A stretch of 11,310 bases of DNA from CBDVAK01 sp965371945. Lineage in GTDB: Bacteria > Pseudomonadota > Gammaproteobacteria > Competibacterales > JAHEDQ01. Positions 10,570-11,310 of the stretch are shown in pieces. The translations under genes were made by a program, and so were the position numbers. A model generated the notes under the pieces. The model saw only the letters and a program-made list of their open reading frames with translations, was not told the origin of the DNA and made no database searches. Numbering within the stretch: the stretch's first letter is position 1; each line of letters opens with the position of its first letter. Where the stretch lies: NCBI GenBank assembly GCA_965371945.1, contig CBDVAK010000099.1, forward strand, positions 1 through 11,310. Direction: 5' to 3'.

Positions 10570-11310
10570 GGCGTTGCCTGTATTGTCGCAGCCGGAGGCG
10601 CAGCGATCCGAGCTCCCGGCGCGGAAGTGTCCTGCACGCGTGGCACGCCCGCGCACTCGTAGAATATACGCGCATCACAGGTCGCGCAGATATCGTGGTC
10701 AAGTTGCTCGAACGCGCGGGCGATCAGCCGCGTCTTGGAATGGTCGATATTGTCGCGGCCGATATCATCAATATGGCCGGTACGCTCCAGGGTCGTCATC
10801 ACCTGTTCCTTGACCCGGTACAGAAACAGCTTGCCACCGGCGGCACGGCAGGACTCCGCCACTTTGGCCAAGTACTCGGCACCCGCCATATCAATAAAAT
10901 TGATGCCGTGGGCAAATATCAAAAGGAAGCGCTGCGACGGAGTTCGTTCCTGCAGCGTTCGCAATACCTGCTGAACATGAGGTACCGCTCCAAAGAACAA
11001 AGAACCATCGATGCGCAAAATCTTGAGCTGTGGGCATTCAGGCAGCGAAGAATTGGTGGTGAACTTGCGTTTCGGATCTTCGGGGTTGGGAGTGCGCGAA
11101 CGGATGTGCGGGTGCGAGGTGCGGTTCAGATAGAGCACCAGCGACAACATCACCCCCATGAAGATGGCGAATTCCAGCTCCAGAAACACCGCCCCCAGAA
11201 ATGTCACCAGCAGCACACTGGTCTCCGCACGACTGCTCTTGAAGATGTGCGCGATCTGGCTGATATCGATCAGCCGCCATGCCACCAGAAACAGGATCCC
11301 GGCCATCGCC
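10566..11310 (-). CDS. SulP-family anion transporter with STAS domain (C-terminal part)
   Basis: The gene enters from the right edge; its N-terminal membrane domain lies outside, and 248 codons are visible. The visible part has the last membrane helices (about residues 1-20 and 30-60 of the fragment, with LLVTFLGAVFLELEFAIFMG and VMLSLVLYL), a basic linker (RTSHPHIRSRTPNPEDPKRK), and a STAS domain (about 92-200; LKILRIDGSLFFGAVPHV and INFIDMAGAEYLAKVAE). SulP proteins carry sulfate, bicarbonate or other anions across the inner membrane; the STAS domain is cytoplasmic. The substrate cannot be read here. After the STAS domain comes a short cysteine cluster, CATC then C eight residues on (207, 210, 218), and an Ala/Pro-rich tail. 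hisI is coupled to its stop by GTGA. Confidence 0.9.
   Translation of the reverse strand, partial: AMAGILFLVAWRLIDISQIAHIFKSSRAETSVLLVTFLGAVFLELEFAIFMGVMLSLVLYLNRTSHPHIRSRTPNPEDPKRKFTTNSSLPECPQLKILRIDGSLFFGAVPHVQQVLRTLQERTPSQRFLLIFAHGINFIDMAGAEYLAKVAESCRAAGGKLFLYRVKEQVMTTLERTGHIDDIGRDNIDHSKTRLIARAFEQLDHDICATCDARIFYECAGVPRVQDTSAPGARIAAPPAATIQATP

Noticed and set aside
1..11310. CRISPR array, tRNA, rRNA, insertion sequence or phage genes
   Set aside because: No regularly spaced repeats, cloverleaf, rRNA-like stretch, transposase or integrase motif was found by eye on either strand.

Overview
The window is GC-rich, densely packed bacterial DNA, about 60% G+C by eye. I see no tRNA, rRNA, CRISPR array, transposase or phage gene. 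The gene set (Tag, a DksA with only one zinc-finger cysteine, GloB, YidD, CysS, monofunctional HisI, SulP and an exosortase-associated acyltransferase) fits a gammaproteobacterium. A Chromatiales or Ectothiorhodospiraceae-like lineage is possible, but this is inferred from gene content and protein style, not from a marker gene.

Layout. Positions 2-61 may be the tail of an upstream gene. Positions 129-704 (+) encode 3-methyladenine DNA glycosylase I. A three-gene minus-strand cluster converges on it: exosortase/PEP-CTERM-type acyltransferase (2971-2237), NYN-domain protein with a cold-shock-like C-terminus (2136-1315), and zinc-ribbon Nudix hydrolase (1280-717). A small unrecognised gene (3113-3328, +) diverges from the acyltransferase. 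It converges, across a 13-bp perfect hairpin, on an exported Sel1/ankyrin-repeat protein (4203-3400, -). Divergent from that is a large membrane protein related to the ATP/ADP (NTT/TLC) translocases with a C-terminal helical, probably HEAT-type, domain (4477-6636, +), followed closely by a 65-residue DUF2892-type membrane protein (6648-6845).

Then comes a 299-nt leader containing three sets of inverted repeats, followed by dksA (7145-7564) and gloB (7584-8363), both +. The rest is on the minus strand: a SulP-family anion transporter with a STAS domain (enters from the right edge, ends 10566), coupled by a GTGA overlap to hisI (10569-10144), then cysS (10069-8675), coupled by another GTGA overlap to yidD (8678-8430).

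Most of the window is chromosomal housekeeping. The parts most worth attention are the predicted RNA-acting pair (NYN nuclease with an RNA-binding-like cold-shock domain, next to a zinc-ribbon Nudix hydrolase) transcribed with an exosortase-type acyltransferase; the translocase-helical repeat fusion with a C10 tract in its reading frame; the hairpin-rich dksA leader; and the two translationally coupled pairs joining unrelated functions. No computation was available, so homology statements rest on recognised motifs.
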